From: Pseudogulbenkiania sp. MAI-1 | Lineage (GTDB): Bacteria; Pseudomonadota; Gammaproteobacteria; Burkholderiales; Chromobacteriaceae | NCBI RefSeq assembly: GCF_000527175.1 | Contig: NZ_AZUR01000001.1 | Span: 3,058,501 to 3,122,500, forward strand | Length of the DNA stretch: 64,000 bases | Direction of reading: 5' to 3' | Shown here: positions 17,611 to 26,307 of the stretch, piece after piece | Layout: each line of letters begins with the position of its first letter | Numbering within the stretch: the stretch's first letter is position 1 | Made by a program: the position numbers and the translations under genes | Notes under the pieces: generated by a model | What the model saw: only the letters and a program-made list of their open reading frames with translations | What the model was told of the DNA's origin: nothing | The model's database searches: none

Positions 17611-19098
17611 ATGAATCCATCCCAACACCCGACCTTTGCGCCCGAGCAGACGCTGGACCCCACCGACTGGAAAGCCTTTCGTGCCCAAGCCCACCGCCTG
17701 CTGGACGCTGCGGTCGACCGCATGGAGCACTACCGGGAAGGCCCAGTCTGGACCCCGTTGCCACTTGAGCTGCAAGCGGACTACCAAGTACCTTTGCCCA
17801 GAGCTGGCATCGGGCCAGAAGCCACCCAGGCCCACATGGAAGCCTTGCTGCCCTACGGCGTGGGCAACACCCACCCACGTTTTTTTGGCTGGGTGCATGG
17901 ATCGGGGACACCTGGCAACCTCATGGCCGACATCACCGCCGCCGCCCTCAATGCCAACCTCGGCGGGCGCGACCACGGCGCGATGCATGTGGAAAAGCAG
18001 GTGGTGAACTGGTGCCGCGAGCTGTTTCAGTTTCCCGCGACATCCAGCGGCCTGATCGTGAGCGGCACATCGATCGCCACCGTCATTGCCCTAAAAGCGG
18101 CGCGCGACCGCCGCTTTGACTTCAGCAGCCGCAAGACCGGGCTGCAAAAGACCTCGCGGGGCCAGTTGGTGGGTTACACCTCGGCGCAAACCCATTCCTG
18201 CGTGGCCCGCGCCTTCGACATCCTGGGCCTGGGCTCGGACGCCCTGCGCAAGATCGCGGTCAACGAGCGCTTCGAGATCGACACCGAGGCACTCAAAACC
18301 GCCATCGCGCAAGACCGGGCGGCCAACCTCACACCCTTTCTCATCGTCGGTACGGCAGGCGCAGTGAACGTCGGTGCCATCGACGATCTGGAGACCCTGG
18401 CCGACATCGCGCAGGCCGAGCAGCTCTGGCTGCACATCGACGGTGCGTTCGGCGCCCTGGGCGTGCTGAGCGAGCGCCTGCGTCCGCGCCTGACCGGGCT
18501 GCAGCGCGCCGACTCGCTGGCATTTGATTTCCACAAGTGGCTGCACGTGAACTACGACGCAGGCTTCGTCCTGATGCGCTCCGAAGAAGCACACCGCCGC
18601 GCCTTCTCAGAGCGCCCGGAATACCTCAAAGGCGCATCACGCGGGCTGGCAGCCGGCAATCCCTGGCCGGTGGAGTACGGACCAGAGCTCTCGCGCGGCT
18701 TCCGCGCACTCAAGGTCTGGGCCCAGCTGGCCGAGCACGGCACGGCCAAGCTCGGGGCGCTGATCACACAAAACTGCGACCAGGCCGCCTACCTGGGCGA
18801 GTTAGTGAGCGCGTGCCCGCAGATGACGCTGGTGGCGCCGGTGGCCATGAACATTTGCTGCTTCCGCTACAAGATCGAAGGCCAAGACGCGCAAACCACC
18901 GACGCACTAAACGACGAGATCGTGGTGCAGCTGCAGACCCAGGGCATCGCCGCGCCGTCCACCACGCAGGTCAACGGGCGCACCGCGATCCGCGTGAACA
19001 TCACCAACCACCGCACGACGCGTGCCGATCTGGACCTGCTGGTGCGCGAGGTGCAGCGTATCGGACAGGAGCTGTTGAAAGATGGCCTTGCAGGCTGA
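17611..19098 (+). CDS. PLP-dependent decarboxylase, group II (aromatic amino acid/glutamate/cysteine-sulfinate type)
   Basis: A 495-residue decarboxylase. The N-terminal LPYGVGNTHPRFFGWVHGSG is the substrate-side segment of the family. LWLHIDGAFGALGVLSE carries the Asp and Ala that hold PLP, and the PLP lysine is in LAFDFHKWLHVNYDAGFVLM. The family decarboxylates aromatic amino acids, glutamate or cysteate/cysteine sulfinate. Its place after hpsN and an aminotransferase in a taurine region raises the possibility of a cysteate decarboxylase yielding taurine, but nothing in the sequence proves this. It is the last gene of the operon. Confidence 0.82.
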   Translation: MNPSQHPTFAPEQTLDPTDWKAFRAQAHRLLDAAVDRMEHYREGPVWTPLPLELQADYQVPLPRAGIGPEATQAHMEALLPYGVGNTHPRFFGWVHGSGTPGNLMADITAAALNANLGGRDHGAMHVEKQVVNWCRELFQFPATSSGLIVSGTSIATVIALKAARDRRFDFSSRKTGLQKTSRGQLVGYTSAQTHSCVARAFDILGLGSDALRKIAVNERFEIDTEALKTAIAQDRAANLTPFLIVGTAGAVNVGAIDDLETLADIAQAEQLWLHIDGAFGALGVLSERLRPRLTGLQRADSLAFDFHKWLHVNYDAGFVLMRSEEAHRRAFSERPEYLKGASRGLAAGNPWPVEYGPELSRGFRALKVWAQLAEHGTAKLGALITQNCDQAAYLGELVSACPQMTLVAPVAMNICCFRYKIEGQDAQTTDALNDEIVVQLQTQGIAAPSTTQVNGRTAIRVNITNHRTTRADLDLLVREVQRIGQELLKDGLAG

Positions 19099-19244
19099 AA
19101 AAAGCCTGATGCGCTAAGCCGGTGCGCCCGCAGACCATTCATATGGCTTGGCATTCGATCGGCTAACGAGGCGGGGAGCCGCAGACCGTGCTTGTCGCAG
19201 GGCAAGGCGACCCTACGACCTTAGCCGGTTGAAGGCAAATCCTA

Positions 19245-19812
19245 TCAGGACGCGGCGGCACGCACCCCGCACAGGTGCAGCTTGAGGTTGCTCTGGTGGG
19301 ACACCGGGTCGAGCGCGCCGGCGGTCAGCGCATTGACCGACGGCCACGGATGGAACGGTTGCGTCTGGTCCCAGCCGATCGGGACGAACACGGTGTCGGG
19401 GCGGATCCCGGCCGTGATCCACGCGCGCGCCTCGATCGCGCCGTGCGCGGTCTCGATCAGCACCCGCACCCCGTCCGCCACGCCGATGTCCCGCGCCTTG
19501 TCCGGATGCAGCTGGCAGTAGAGGTCGGGCCACATCTCCTGCGCCTGCCAGAAGTAGTGCGTCCCCGAGTAGAAGTGCAGCGCGGTCGGGCGAATCCGCC
19601 GACGGCGGCGCCAGCCGGGGCGACGGCCGCGGGCCGGGCGAAGAACGGCGAGAGCGGCAGCGCCTCATCGTCGTCGGAGCGGGGTTCCAGGTAAGGTAGG
19701 TCATAGAGCTGCTCGGCCTCGCTATAGAATTCGGGCAGCGCCGACAGTCCCAGGCTGCGGAACTTCGCCTCGAGCGCCTCGCTCCAGAGTTGGTACGCAG
19801 GCTCCGAGTAGG
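19245..19812 (-). pseudogene. C-terminal remnant of a molybdopterin oxidoreductase
   Basis: The minus strand encodes the end of a DMSO-reductase-family enzyme: first SEPAYQLWSEALEAKFRSLG with EAEQLYDLPYLEPR, then after a frameshift at about 19590-19640 the molybdopterin dinucleotide-binding domain (TALHFYSGTHYFWQAQEMW ... HPDKARDIGVADGVRVLIET ... PVSHQSNLKLHLCG), with a stop at 19245. The N-terminal two thirds, including the Fe-S and most Mo-cofactor contacts, are absent. It is a decayed fragment. Confidence 0.78.
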
Positions 19813-19976
19813 ACGGCGGGCGTGCAGCCGCTCAACATTACTGACGAGACAGCGTCCTCCACGATCTTGACAACGGTTCCCGGCGAGGCCTTGGTGCCTT
19901 GCTATGCGCGTAATGTGACCGTACGCGAGGCTCGCACGCCGAGGTTTTAGGAGTCTTCGATATTCGTATGAGTTAT

Positions 19977-20006
19977 TGATGCATAAGCCTGGGTGATGCA
20001 TTGACC
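19977..20006 (+). promoter_or_regulatory. Candidate operator upstream of the second tauY
   Basis: Two TGATGCAT boxes 17 bp apart, then TTGACC. A 24-of-30 match without gaps is found upstream of the BCCT gene at 21722-21751. It is followed by a tandem ATTGACCG pair at 20000-20018. No gene is seen between 19813 and 20282. Confidence 0.6.
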
Positions 20007-20282
20007 GGAAATTGACCGTTTGTGGTCCGTAAACTGCATCTTTAGTATACGCATCGAGGCAGCACGATTCCGGCTTGTGGGTTGGGCCATCTGGAAACGC
20101 GGCGCATGGTGCCCGCTTACGGACTCAACGGGAAGACTCGCCTCTAAGGGCTGCTCAGATGTGTGAGGGGGCTGCATCGAGTGAGATAACCGGTGCGGAT
20201 CCTCAGCGTCGGAGCGTCGCTAGAACATTCACGGCAGAGTAAGCGCGGCTGCGCGATCTCACTCATAAAAAGGAAAACGCTC

Positions 20283-21659
20283 ATGCGGTCTCCGCAAACC
20301 TACGATCCGAACTATGACCCGCTGTATGCCGAATCCCCCGGCACGGCGGTGGACTACTCACCCACTTACTGGCGCTATCACGCTGGCGAGCCGCCGGAAG
20401 ACGATGGCCCGGTCAGCGGCGACATGGACGTCGATGTCGCCCTTATCGGCGGCGGTTTTACCGGTCTGGCGACCGCGCTGTTCCTGGCGCGTGAACATGG
20501 CATCAAGGCGGTGGTGCTCGAGGCCAACCAGATCGGCTGGGGCTGCACCAGCCGCAATGGCGGCCAGGGGCACCTGGCCTGGGGGCGGCTGAGCCGCAGC
20601 CAGTGGGTGAAGAAGTGGGGCGCGGATGTGGCCCGCCGCCTGCACAAAAACAGCTTGGAGGGCTATGAGGTGTTCCGGGCGATGACCGAAGACGTGGAGA
20701 TCGACTGCGAGCCGCATGGCGAAGGTAATTTGCTGATCGCCCACAGTGCCAAGGCGATGGCCGGGCTGGTGGCCGAGTCGCGCCTGTGCAATGAGGTATT
20801 GGGCTACAAGACCCGACTGCTGACCCGCGACACGGTACTCAAGGAGTACATTGGCGACCAGGAGTGCCAGGGCGCCATGCTGGAGCCGGTGGGCATTGCG
20901 GTGCAGCCGCTGAAGCTGGCCTATGGCTATGCGCGCGTGGCGCGCCGGCTGGGGGCGCGCATCCACACCGGCAGTACGGTACAGAACTGGACGACGGTAA
21001 ACGGTGTGCATCACTTGCGCACGCCGGGCGGCACCGTACGGGCGAAAGCGGTGGGCGTCTGCACGGCGGGCTACACCAGTCCAAACCTGCACAAGTTGAC
21101 CGCCTACAAGGTGATGCCGATCATGGCCAACTCAGTAGTGACGCGCGAGCTGACCGATGACGAGGTAGCGGCCTGCGGCTTTCGTTCGACGCTGCTGACG
21201 ACCGACACTCGCAAGCTGCGCTATTACTACCGCTACCTGCCCGAGAAGCGCTTGCAGATCGGGACGCGCAGCGCGATCAGCGGTGGCGATGCCGAGAACC
21301 CGAAGCATCTGCGCGTGGTGCAGGAGGCGATTGCGCGCAAGTTCCCGGCGCTGGCAGGGATCGAGACGCCCTTCTTCTGGCATGGCTGGATGGATATTTC
21401 ACACGACATGATGCCGCGCGTGGTGCAGCCCGACCCGAAGCAGCAGGTGTTCTACTCGCAGGGCTACTCGGGCAACGGGGTGTCGTTTTCCGCCTATGCG
21501 TCGAAACAGCTGGCAGCGCTGATTGCCGGCAAGCGACTGGCGGATGCGGACCTGCCGATCTTCAGCTCGCCGCTGCCCAGCCATCCGCTGCGGCCGATCA
21601 GGCGGTTGGGCCAGCACGTGCTCTATACCTACTTCTCCTTGCGCGACCGGTTCGTCTGA
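20283..21659 (+). CDS. Taurine dehydrogenase large subunit-like FAD oxidoreductase (TauY paralogue 2)
   Basis: A 458-residue DAO-superfamily flavoprotein, clearly homologous end to end with the protein at 41919. Both begin with a YDPxYDPL segment and APTYW/SPTYW, then the FAD motif DVDVALIGGGFTGLATALFLA and WGCTSRNGGQGH, and both end with GWMDISHDMMPR and GYSGNGVSFSAYA-type segments. TauY with TauX oxidises taurine to sulfoacetaldehyde and ammonia, passing electrons to a carrier. The ATG at 20283 has an AAGGA site. Its partner TauX-like gene lies after the BCCT transporter at 23599. It may prefer another amine, since it travels with a different transporter. Confidence 0.8.
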   Translation: MRSPQTYDPNYDPLYAESPGTAVDYSPTYWRYHAGEPPEDDGPVSGDMDVDVALIGGGFTGLATALFLAREHGIKAVVLEANQIGWGCTSRNGGQGHLAWGRLSRSQWVKKWGADVARRLHKNSLEGYEVFRAMTEDVEIDCEPHGEGNLLIAHSAKAMAGLVAESRLCNEVLGYKTRLLTRDTVLKEYIGDQECQGAMLEPVGIAVQPLKLAYGYARVARRLGARIHTGSTVQNWTTVNGVHHLRTPGGTVRAKAVGVCTAGYTSPNLHKLTAYKVMPIMANSVVTRELTDDEVAACGFRSTLLTTDTRKLRYYYRYLPEKRLQIGTRSAISGGDAENPKHLRVVQEAIARKFPALAGIETPFFWHGWMDISHDMMPRVVQPDPKQQVFYSQGYSGNGVSFSAYASKQLAALIAGKRLADADLPIFSSPLPSHPLRPIRRLGQHVLYTYFSLRDRFV

Positions 21660-21721
21660 TCTGGCGGGGTGGGGCGCCCAGTCTGGTACATCCGTCCGCC
21701 CAATAAATCGACCGCGCCGAT

Positions 21722-21751
21722 TGAGGCATAAGCCTTACTGATCCATCGACC
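21722..21751 (+). promoter_or_regulatory. Candidate operator upstream of the BCCT gene
   Basis: TGAGGCAT, nine bases, TGATCCAT, then CGACC. This is the same direct-repeat layout as at 19977-20006, including the AAGCCT directly after the first box. The rest of 21660-21949 shows no gene. Confidence 0.6.
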
Positions 21752-21949
21752 AGCATTTCAAGGTTTGTCGACGGCCACCGATTTGCGAAGAATGAAGTTC
21801 AAACTTGGCGCACACACGGCGCCGGTTCTGGCGAGAGTTTTCAACGACACGCACCAGCAGCACCGTACGACCTGCACGACACACCAGAAGGCGCCGCCAA
21901 CACGGGCCCGTACCAAGTGCAGGAAGAGCATCTACAAGAGGAGACAAAA

Positions 21950-23518
21950 ATGGAACATGAACTCATACACAGCCCGCCCCGCAGCGGGTCGGCGACATCG
22001 CTGTTCGGCGACTATGACCGCACCTTGTTCTGGCCGGTCCTGACGGTATACGTCGCCATCATGGCCTACGCCTTGCTGGCGCCAGAGAGCACCAGCACCT
22101 GGCTGGTGGGCGTGCGCAATTTCCTGATCTTCAACTTCGGCTGGGCCTTCCTGTTAGGCGTCGGTGTGACGCTGTTCTTCTGCCTCTATCTGGCCATCAG
22201 CCCGTATGGTGACCTGAAGCTGGGCAAGGAAGATGCCGTCCCCGAGTTCTCGTTCGTCTCGTGGGTGTCGATGCTGTTCTGCTGCGGCCTGGGCATCGGC
22301 TTCGTGTTTTTCAGCGTGGCCGAGCCTCTCACCCACTTGCATGAATCGCCGCATGTGATTGACATGGGCGCGGCCGGCAAGGAAGCCGGTATTGCCAAGG
22401 CGGTGCAGATCACCCTGCTCGACTGGGGCATGCATGGCTGGGCGCTGTATGCGGTGGCAGCCTGGGCGATTGCCTTCCCGGCCTACCGCCTGGGCAAGCC
22501 GCTGACCGTGGCGACCGGCCTGTACGGCATCCTCGGTGACCGCTGCAACAGCAGCCTGTGGGGCCGCTTGGCCAATGGCTTGGGCATTCTGGGCACCATC
22601 GGCGGCAACGCCACCATGATCGGTCTGGGCGTGGCCTCCATCAGCTACGGCATCTCGATGCTGTTCGAGATCGAGCTGGGCACCTTCGGCAAGGTGGTGG
22701 TGTTGATGGGTTTGATCGTGGCCTACGTGGCCTCGGCGGCCACCGGCGTCGAGAAGGGCATCAAGTTCCTTAGCGTGGCCAACATGGTGATCGCCGGGCT
22801 GATCGTGCTGGCGCTGATCGTGTATGGCAACGCGCCGGTCCACTACCTGCTCAACCTGACGACCCAGCAGTTCGGCGACTACTTCGGCTCGATGCTGACG
22901 ATGTCGTTCTGGAGCGATGCGGGCAACGTCAAGCAGCGCGAGTGGCTAGGCTGGTGGGTGGTGTTCTACTGGCTCTGGTATGTGTCCTACATCCCCTTCT
23001 GTGGCGGCTTCATCGCGCGCATCTCGAAAGGGCGCACGCTGCGGGAGTTCGTGTTCGGGACCACGCTGGTGCCGATGGTGCTGGCCATCGTGTGGTTCAG
23101 CGTGTGGGGCGGCTCGGCCGGCTATACCGAGGTGAACCACATCGCGCCGCTGTGGGAAGCCGTCCAGAAGAACCCGGAGTCCGGTGTGTACATGCTGCTC
23201 AACTCCATGCCCTACGGCTGGTGGCTGAGCCTGGCCGTACTGTTCTGCACCATCGTGTTCGCCGTCACCACCTCGGACTCGGCCTCGTTCTTCGTCGCCA
23301 TGCAGGTGTCCAACGGCGAGGAAAATCCCCGCGTGTCGATGCGCCTGCTGTGGGGCGTTGTGATCGGCCTGACCGGGATCGTGTTCCAGCTCACCGGCGG
23401 ATTCACGGCGATCAAGTCACTGGCCATCGTGGTCGGCGCGCCCTTCTTCATCGTGAGCATCGCCTACATCGTGTCGGTCAATCGCATGCTCCGCTCGGCC
23501 AAGGCAGGGCAGATGTAA
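21950..23518 (+). CDS. BCCT-family transporter (betaine/choline/carnitine type)
   Basis: A 522-residue secondary transporter with about 12 membrane helices. The BCCT signature region is seen in LLDWGMHGWALYAVAAWAIA and the Trp-rich GWWVVFYWLWYVSYIPFCGG, followed by GFIARISKGRTLREF. BCCT proteins import quaternary amines, and some import taurine-like compounds. The ATG at 21950 has a strong GAGGAG site. It lies between tauY-2 and tauX-2, so it probably imports the substrate of that dehydrogenase. The exact ligand (taurine, N-methyltaurine or a betaine) cannot be told from sequence. Confidence 0.9.
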   Translation: MEHELIHSPPRSGSATSLFGDYDRTLFWPVLTVYVAIMAYALLAPESTSTWLVGVRNFLIFNFGWAFLLGVGVTLFFCLYLAISPYGDLKLGKEDAVPEFSFVSWVSMLFCCGLGIGFVFFSVAEPLTHLHESPHVIDMGAAGKEAGIAKAVQITLLDWGMHGWALYAVAAWAIAFPAYRLGKPLTVATGLYGILGDRCNSSLWGRLANGLGILGTIGGNATMIGLGVASISYGISMLFEIELGTFGKVVVLMGLIVAYVASAATGVEKGIKFLSVANMVIAGLIVLALIVYGNAPVHYLLNLTTQQFGDYFGSMLTMSFWSDAGNVKQREWLGWWVVFYWLWYVSYIPFCGGFIARISKGRTLREFVFGTTLVPMVLAIVWFSVWGGSAGYTEVNHIAPLWEAVQKNPESGVYMLLNSMPYGWWLSLAVLFCTIVFAVTTSDSASFFVAMQVSNGEENPRVSMRLLWGVVIGLTGIVFQLTGGFTAIKSLAIVVGAPFFIVSIAYIVSVNRMLRSAKAGQM

Positions 23519-23598
23519 GCCCGGCATGGCGCCGGCGCCATATCCCCCAGGCGGTGCCTCGGCGCCGCCACCCCTCCCCCAATTCAAGGAAGACTGAG

Positions 23599-23976
23599 AT
23601 GACCGAAGCAGAACTGAACGCCATGTTCGACGCCTTCAACCGGCATGACATCGAAGCCGTGAAAACCTACTTCCATGACGACGTCGTGTTTGACACCGTG
23701 GCCGGGCCGGACGCCCACGGCACCCGGATCGTCGGCAAACAAGCCGTCATGGCGCAGTTCGAAGCCACCTGGGGCACGATGCCCGATGTGCAATGGATCA
23801 ACGGCAAGCACTACTTCGCCCAGGATCGCATCGTGTCGGAGTCGACCTTTGTGGCTACGCAACCCGACGGCTATCGCCATCACGCGGACAGCGTGGACCT
23901 GTTCACCTTGCGCGACGGCAAGATCATCCGAAAGCAGGCCTTCCGCAAGCAACGCCCGCTGCTCGACCCGCTTTAA
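23599..23976 (+). CDS. TauX-like small subunit, SnoaL/NTF2-like fold (paralogue 2)
   Basis: A 125-residue protein with the SnoaL/NTF2-like pattern MFDAFNRHDIEAVKTYFHDD ... VDLFTLRDGKIIRKQAFRK. It is homologous along its length to the protein at 41481, which sits directly before the other tauY. This repeated pairing supports the call of taurine dehydrogenase small subunit. An AAGGAAGA ribosome-binding site precedes the ATG at 23599. Function is inferred from pairing with TauY-like flavoproteins. Confidence 0.7.
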   Translation: MTEAELNAMFDAFNRHDIEAVKTYFHDDVVFDTVAGPDAHGTRIVGKQAVMAQFEATWGTMPDVQWINGKHYFAQDRIVSESTFVATQPDGYRHHADSVDLFTLRDGKIIRKQAFRKQRPLLDPL

Positions 23977-24020
23977 GCCGCCGGGCTCCCGCATCGATTT
24001 CACCAACCCACGGACACCCC

Positions 24021-24452
24021 ATGTCATACACATTCGAAGGCGGATGCGCGCACATCCGCACCCATTCCGATCACGCCCCCATCGACAACCACATCTGCCA
24101 TGGCGCCGCCACGCAACACCGGACTGGCCAGGCCGCGGCGCAGGTGGCCTATTTCAATCACGACGAGCTCATGGTCGAGAACATCGAGCTGGTCGAACGC
24201 CAGCCGTTTGATGTCGAGGACCCGTCTAATCCGCTGGTCTTCGCCACCTGCCGCAGCTGCGGCGCGCCAATCATGATCGGTGATCAGCTCGGCCGCATTC
24301 GCGGCGTCATTCCCGCACTGATGGGTTACCCGCCCGGCTTCCCGGCACCGACCTACCACGCCAACCGTGATCCGGCCGCCCCCGCGCCGGACGACGGTCT
24401 GCCGGTGCACGCCGGCCTGCGCCCGGACTTTGTCTGGCCACCGGCAATGTAG
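24021..24452 (+). CDS. GFA/CENP-V-like protein lacking part of the zinc-site cysteines
   Basis: A 143-residue protein that can be aligned by eye to glutathione-dependent formaldehyde-activating (GFA) proteins: FEGGCAHIRTH in place of GGCxCG, NHICHGAATQHRTGQAAA in place of the CHCxxCRRxTG region, and FATCRSCGAPIMI for the second CxxC, then a typical C-terminal YHANRDPAAPAPDDGLP. Several zinc-ligand cysteines are therefore missing, while the late CxxC is kept. It follows tauX-2 by 44 bp. It could bind or shield an aldehyde such as sulfoacetaldehyde, but catalysis is doubtful. Confidence 0.55.
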   Translation: MSYTFEGGCAHIRTHSDHAPIDNHICHGAATQHRTGQAAAQVAYFNHDELMVENIELVERQPFDVEDPSNPLVFATCRSCGAPIMIGDQLGRIRGVIPALMGYPPGFPAPTYHANRDPAAPAPDDGLPVHAGLRPDFVWPPAM

Positions 24453-24477
24453 GCCGCGCAACGGCACGCCGAACGCC

Positions 24478-24517
24478 CCGAGCGCCACCCCGCCACTGCG
24501 TGCGGGGTGGCGCTCGG
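24478..24517. terminator. Long perfect hairpin between convergent genes
   Basis: A 16-bp perfect stem (CCGAGCGCCACCCCGC with its complement) and an 8-base loop, between the GFA-like gene and the LysR gene. It probably serves both strands. Confidence 0.75.
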
Positions 24518-24520
24518 CCG

Positions 24521-25408
24521 TTAACCTGGGCCGAAGGGCGGCTCGAGGTCGAGCCAGGCGCAGAACTCGATGGCGGCGGCTGACAGCGGCTTGTCGCTGC
24601 GCCAGGTCAGGTAATACCCGGCGTCGCAGCTGATCGGCGCGTCGAAGGGGCACACCAGGAACGGCTCCAGCCGCGAGCCGCTCACGAAGTCGTCGTAGAG
24701 CAGGCAGGCGCCAATGCCCTCGATGGCCATGCTGGCCGCGATGGCGTAGCTGTCGACATGGATGCGTGCCGGACGCTCGGCCGCCTCGGGGTGGTACACA
24801 CGCTTCCAGTCGAGCCAGCCATTCGGTGTGCCCAGCACATCGATCAGCGGCATATGCGCGAAGCCCTCGGCGCGGTGCAGCCGGTTGGCGTGGGCGATCG
24901 AACAGTATGGCCGCAAGGTATGCGGCAGCAGGTTGCGGGTCTCGAAACCCGGCCAGCTGCCATTGCCGTAGCGGATCTCCAGCTCGGTATTGGCCGCCTG
25001 GTATTCAAGATCCCAGTTCGTCTGCAGCATGCGCACCGACAGCTGCGGCCGGTGAGCGATAAAGCGGCCGATGCGCGGCGCCAGCCACAGTTCGCCGAAG
25101 GTGTTGTTCACATGCAGCTCCAGCACCCCGTCGGCCGAGGAGCTGAAGATGCTGTTCATGCCGGAATTTAGCCGCTGCAGCCCTTCCCTGACGACATCAA
25201 GAAGGGCGCGCCCCTCGGTGGTCAGTTGGACTGAGCGCGTCTGGCGCAGGAACAGGTCCTTGCCGAGCTTGTGCTCCAGCAGCTTTATCTGCTGGCTGAC
25301 GGCTGACTGGCTCAGGTGCAGTTCTTCGCCTGCAAGCGAGAAACTCAGAAGCCGAGCGGCCGCTTCGAAGGTTCGGAGCCAGTTAAGTTGAAGGTTGCCA
25401 ATTCTCAT
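24521..25408 (-). CDS. LysR-family transcriptional regulator (GcvA-like)
   Basis: A 295-residue LTTR. The N-terminal helix-turn-helix is NWLRTFEAAARLLSFSLAGE with LSQSAVSQQIKLLEHKLGK (residues 9-55), followed by an effector domain (about 95-290) of the GcvA type, with WLDWKRVYH and IEGIGACLLYDDFVSG. It is convergent with the tauY2-BCCT-tauX2-GFA genes and is the nearest regulator to them. It could act on the paired direct repeats at 19977 and 21722, though that link is inferred. Confidence 0.87.
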   Translation of the reverse strand: MRIGNLQLNWLRTFEAAARLLSFSLAGEELHLSQSAVSQQIKLLEHKLGKDLFLRQTRSVQLTTEGRALLDVVREGLQRLNSGMNSIFSSSADGVLELHVNNTFGELWLAPRIGRFIAHRPQLSVRMLQTNWDLEYQAANTELEIRYGNGSWPGFETRNLLPHTLRPYCSIAHANRLHRAEGFAHMPLIDVLGTPNGWLDWKRVYHPEAAERPARIHVDSYAIAASMAIEGIGACLLYDDFVSGSRLEPFLVCPFDAPISCDAGYYLTWRSDKPLSAAAIEFCAWLDLEPPFGPG

Positions 25409-25598
25409 GAAAGCCTCTCAGTCCAGTTCGGATCGGAGGGCGGCGGTTTCGTGCCGTGCTGCCCTCTGTTCGCACCTTGATCTGTTGCGGGGGCCTACGC
25501 GCCGGCCAGCGAAAACTAGTCTTACCGTTCCGAGACAGCCATTTTGGCCGTTCGGAACTGCAGCCCGGGAAGGTCGGGGAGCGAATTGTTGTCAGATC

Positions 25599-25929
25599 GT
25601 GGACCTTGCCGCCTTTCTGGCGATCTCCTACTTCAGGGGGCGTACCAAGAAGGAGAGCGTGCTGGCGACGGCGCTGTCCTCGCCGAAAGAGGTCGCGCGC
25701 CTCTACCTGCGGCATTCGCCGGAAACGGATGCCTACTGGCTCCACGTGCAGTTCCGCAATGGCCGCAAGCGCCTGCTCGCCGCGCCCTGGGAGCTCGATG
25801 ACACGCTCGGCCGGCTCGAAGCCCGGGGGCTCCATCTCGACGAAGCGGACCGGACCCTGCTGGCAGCGGTCGAGGCCCCGGTGGTACGCACGCGTAAGCC
25901 CGCGGGCAACCGCGGTCGGACGGCGGCGT
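25599..25929 (+). other. Orphan open frame, probably the remnant of an unknown gene
   Basis: A protein-like frame (LAAFLAISYFRGRTKKESVL ... RKRLLAAPWELDDTLGRLEA ... LHLDEADRTLLAAVEAPVV) with normal codon bias. The only start is a GTG at 25599 without a good ribosome-binding site, and the frame runs on antisense into the Lin0512 gene with no stop until 26186. It looks cut at the 3' end and possibly at both ends. I do not recognise the family. Confidence 0.4.
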
Positions 25930-26307
25930 TCAGGCCTGCGCGGGCGCGCTCAGGCGCCAGGCCCCGGGCTCGACCGGCAGCAGCGCGGCGACGGCCGCGG
26001 TGGCGATCACGTGCGTGGTCTCCTGCACTGGGTCGTGGACGTCCAGCCCGCCGAACACCACCTTCACCTCGGCGCGCCCGCGCGGCAGCGTGGCGGCGAC
26101 CACCGCGGCATCGACCTTGTCGGGCTGCTGCACGCCGATCGTCACCTGGACGCGCATGTCGCGGTGGTCGTAGCCGAGCGACTTGAACAGCACGATGGAG
26201 GAATGGTGCAGGGCGTCCTGCACCGCACGGCAGGCGGCCTTGGTGTAGTCGCCGCCGTAGAGGTCGTTGCCGGTCCCCATCTCGAGGATGATGCGTTTCT
26301 CAGTCAT
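25930..26307 (-). CDS. Lin0512-family protein (first of a tandem pair)
   Basis: A 125-residue member of the uncharacterised Lin0512 family. The typical pattern is EMGTGNDLYGGDYTKAACRA, DALHHSSIVLF, VGVQQPDKVD, FGGLDVHDP and THVIATAAV. The ATG at 26307 is inside the end of the upstream paralogue (8-bp overlap), so the two are translationally coupled and likely form one complex. It belongs to the minus-strand run cobS-cobT-cupin-Lin0512-Lin0512. Its biochemical function is unknown. Confidence 0.8.
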   Translation of the reverse strand: MTEKRIILEMGTGNDLYGGDYTKAACRAVQDALHHSSIVLFKSLGYDHRDMRVQVTIGVQQPDKVDAAVVAATLPRGRAEVKVVFGGLDVHDPVQETTHVIATAAVAALLPVEPGAWRLSAPAQA

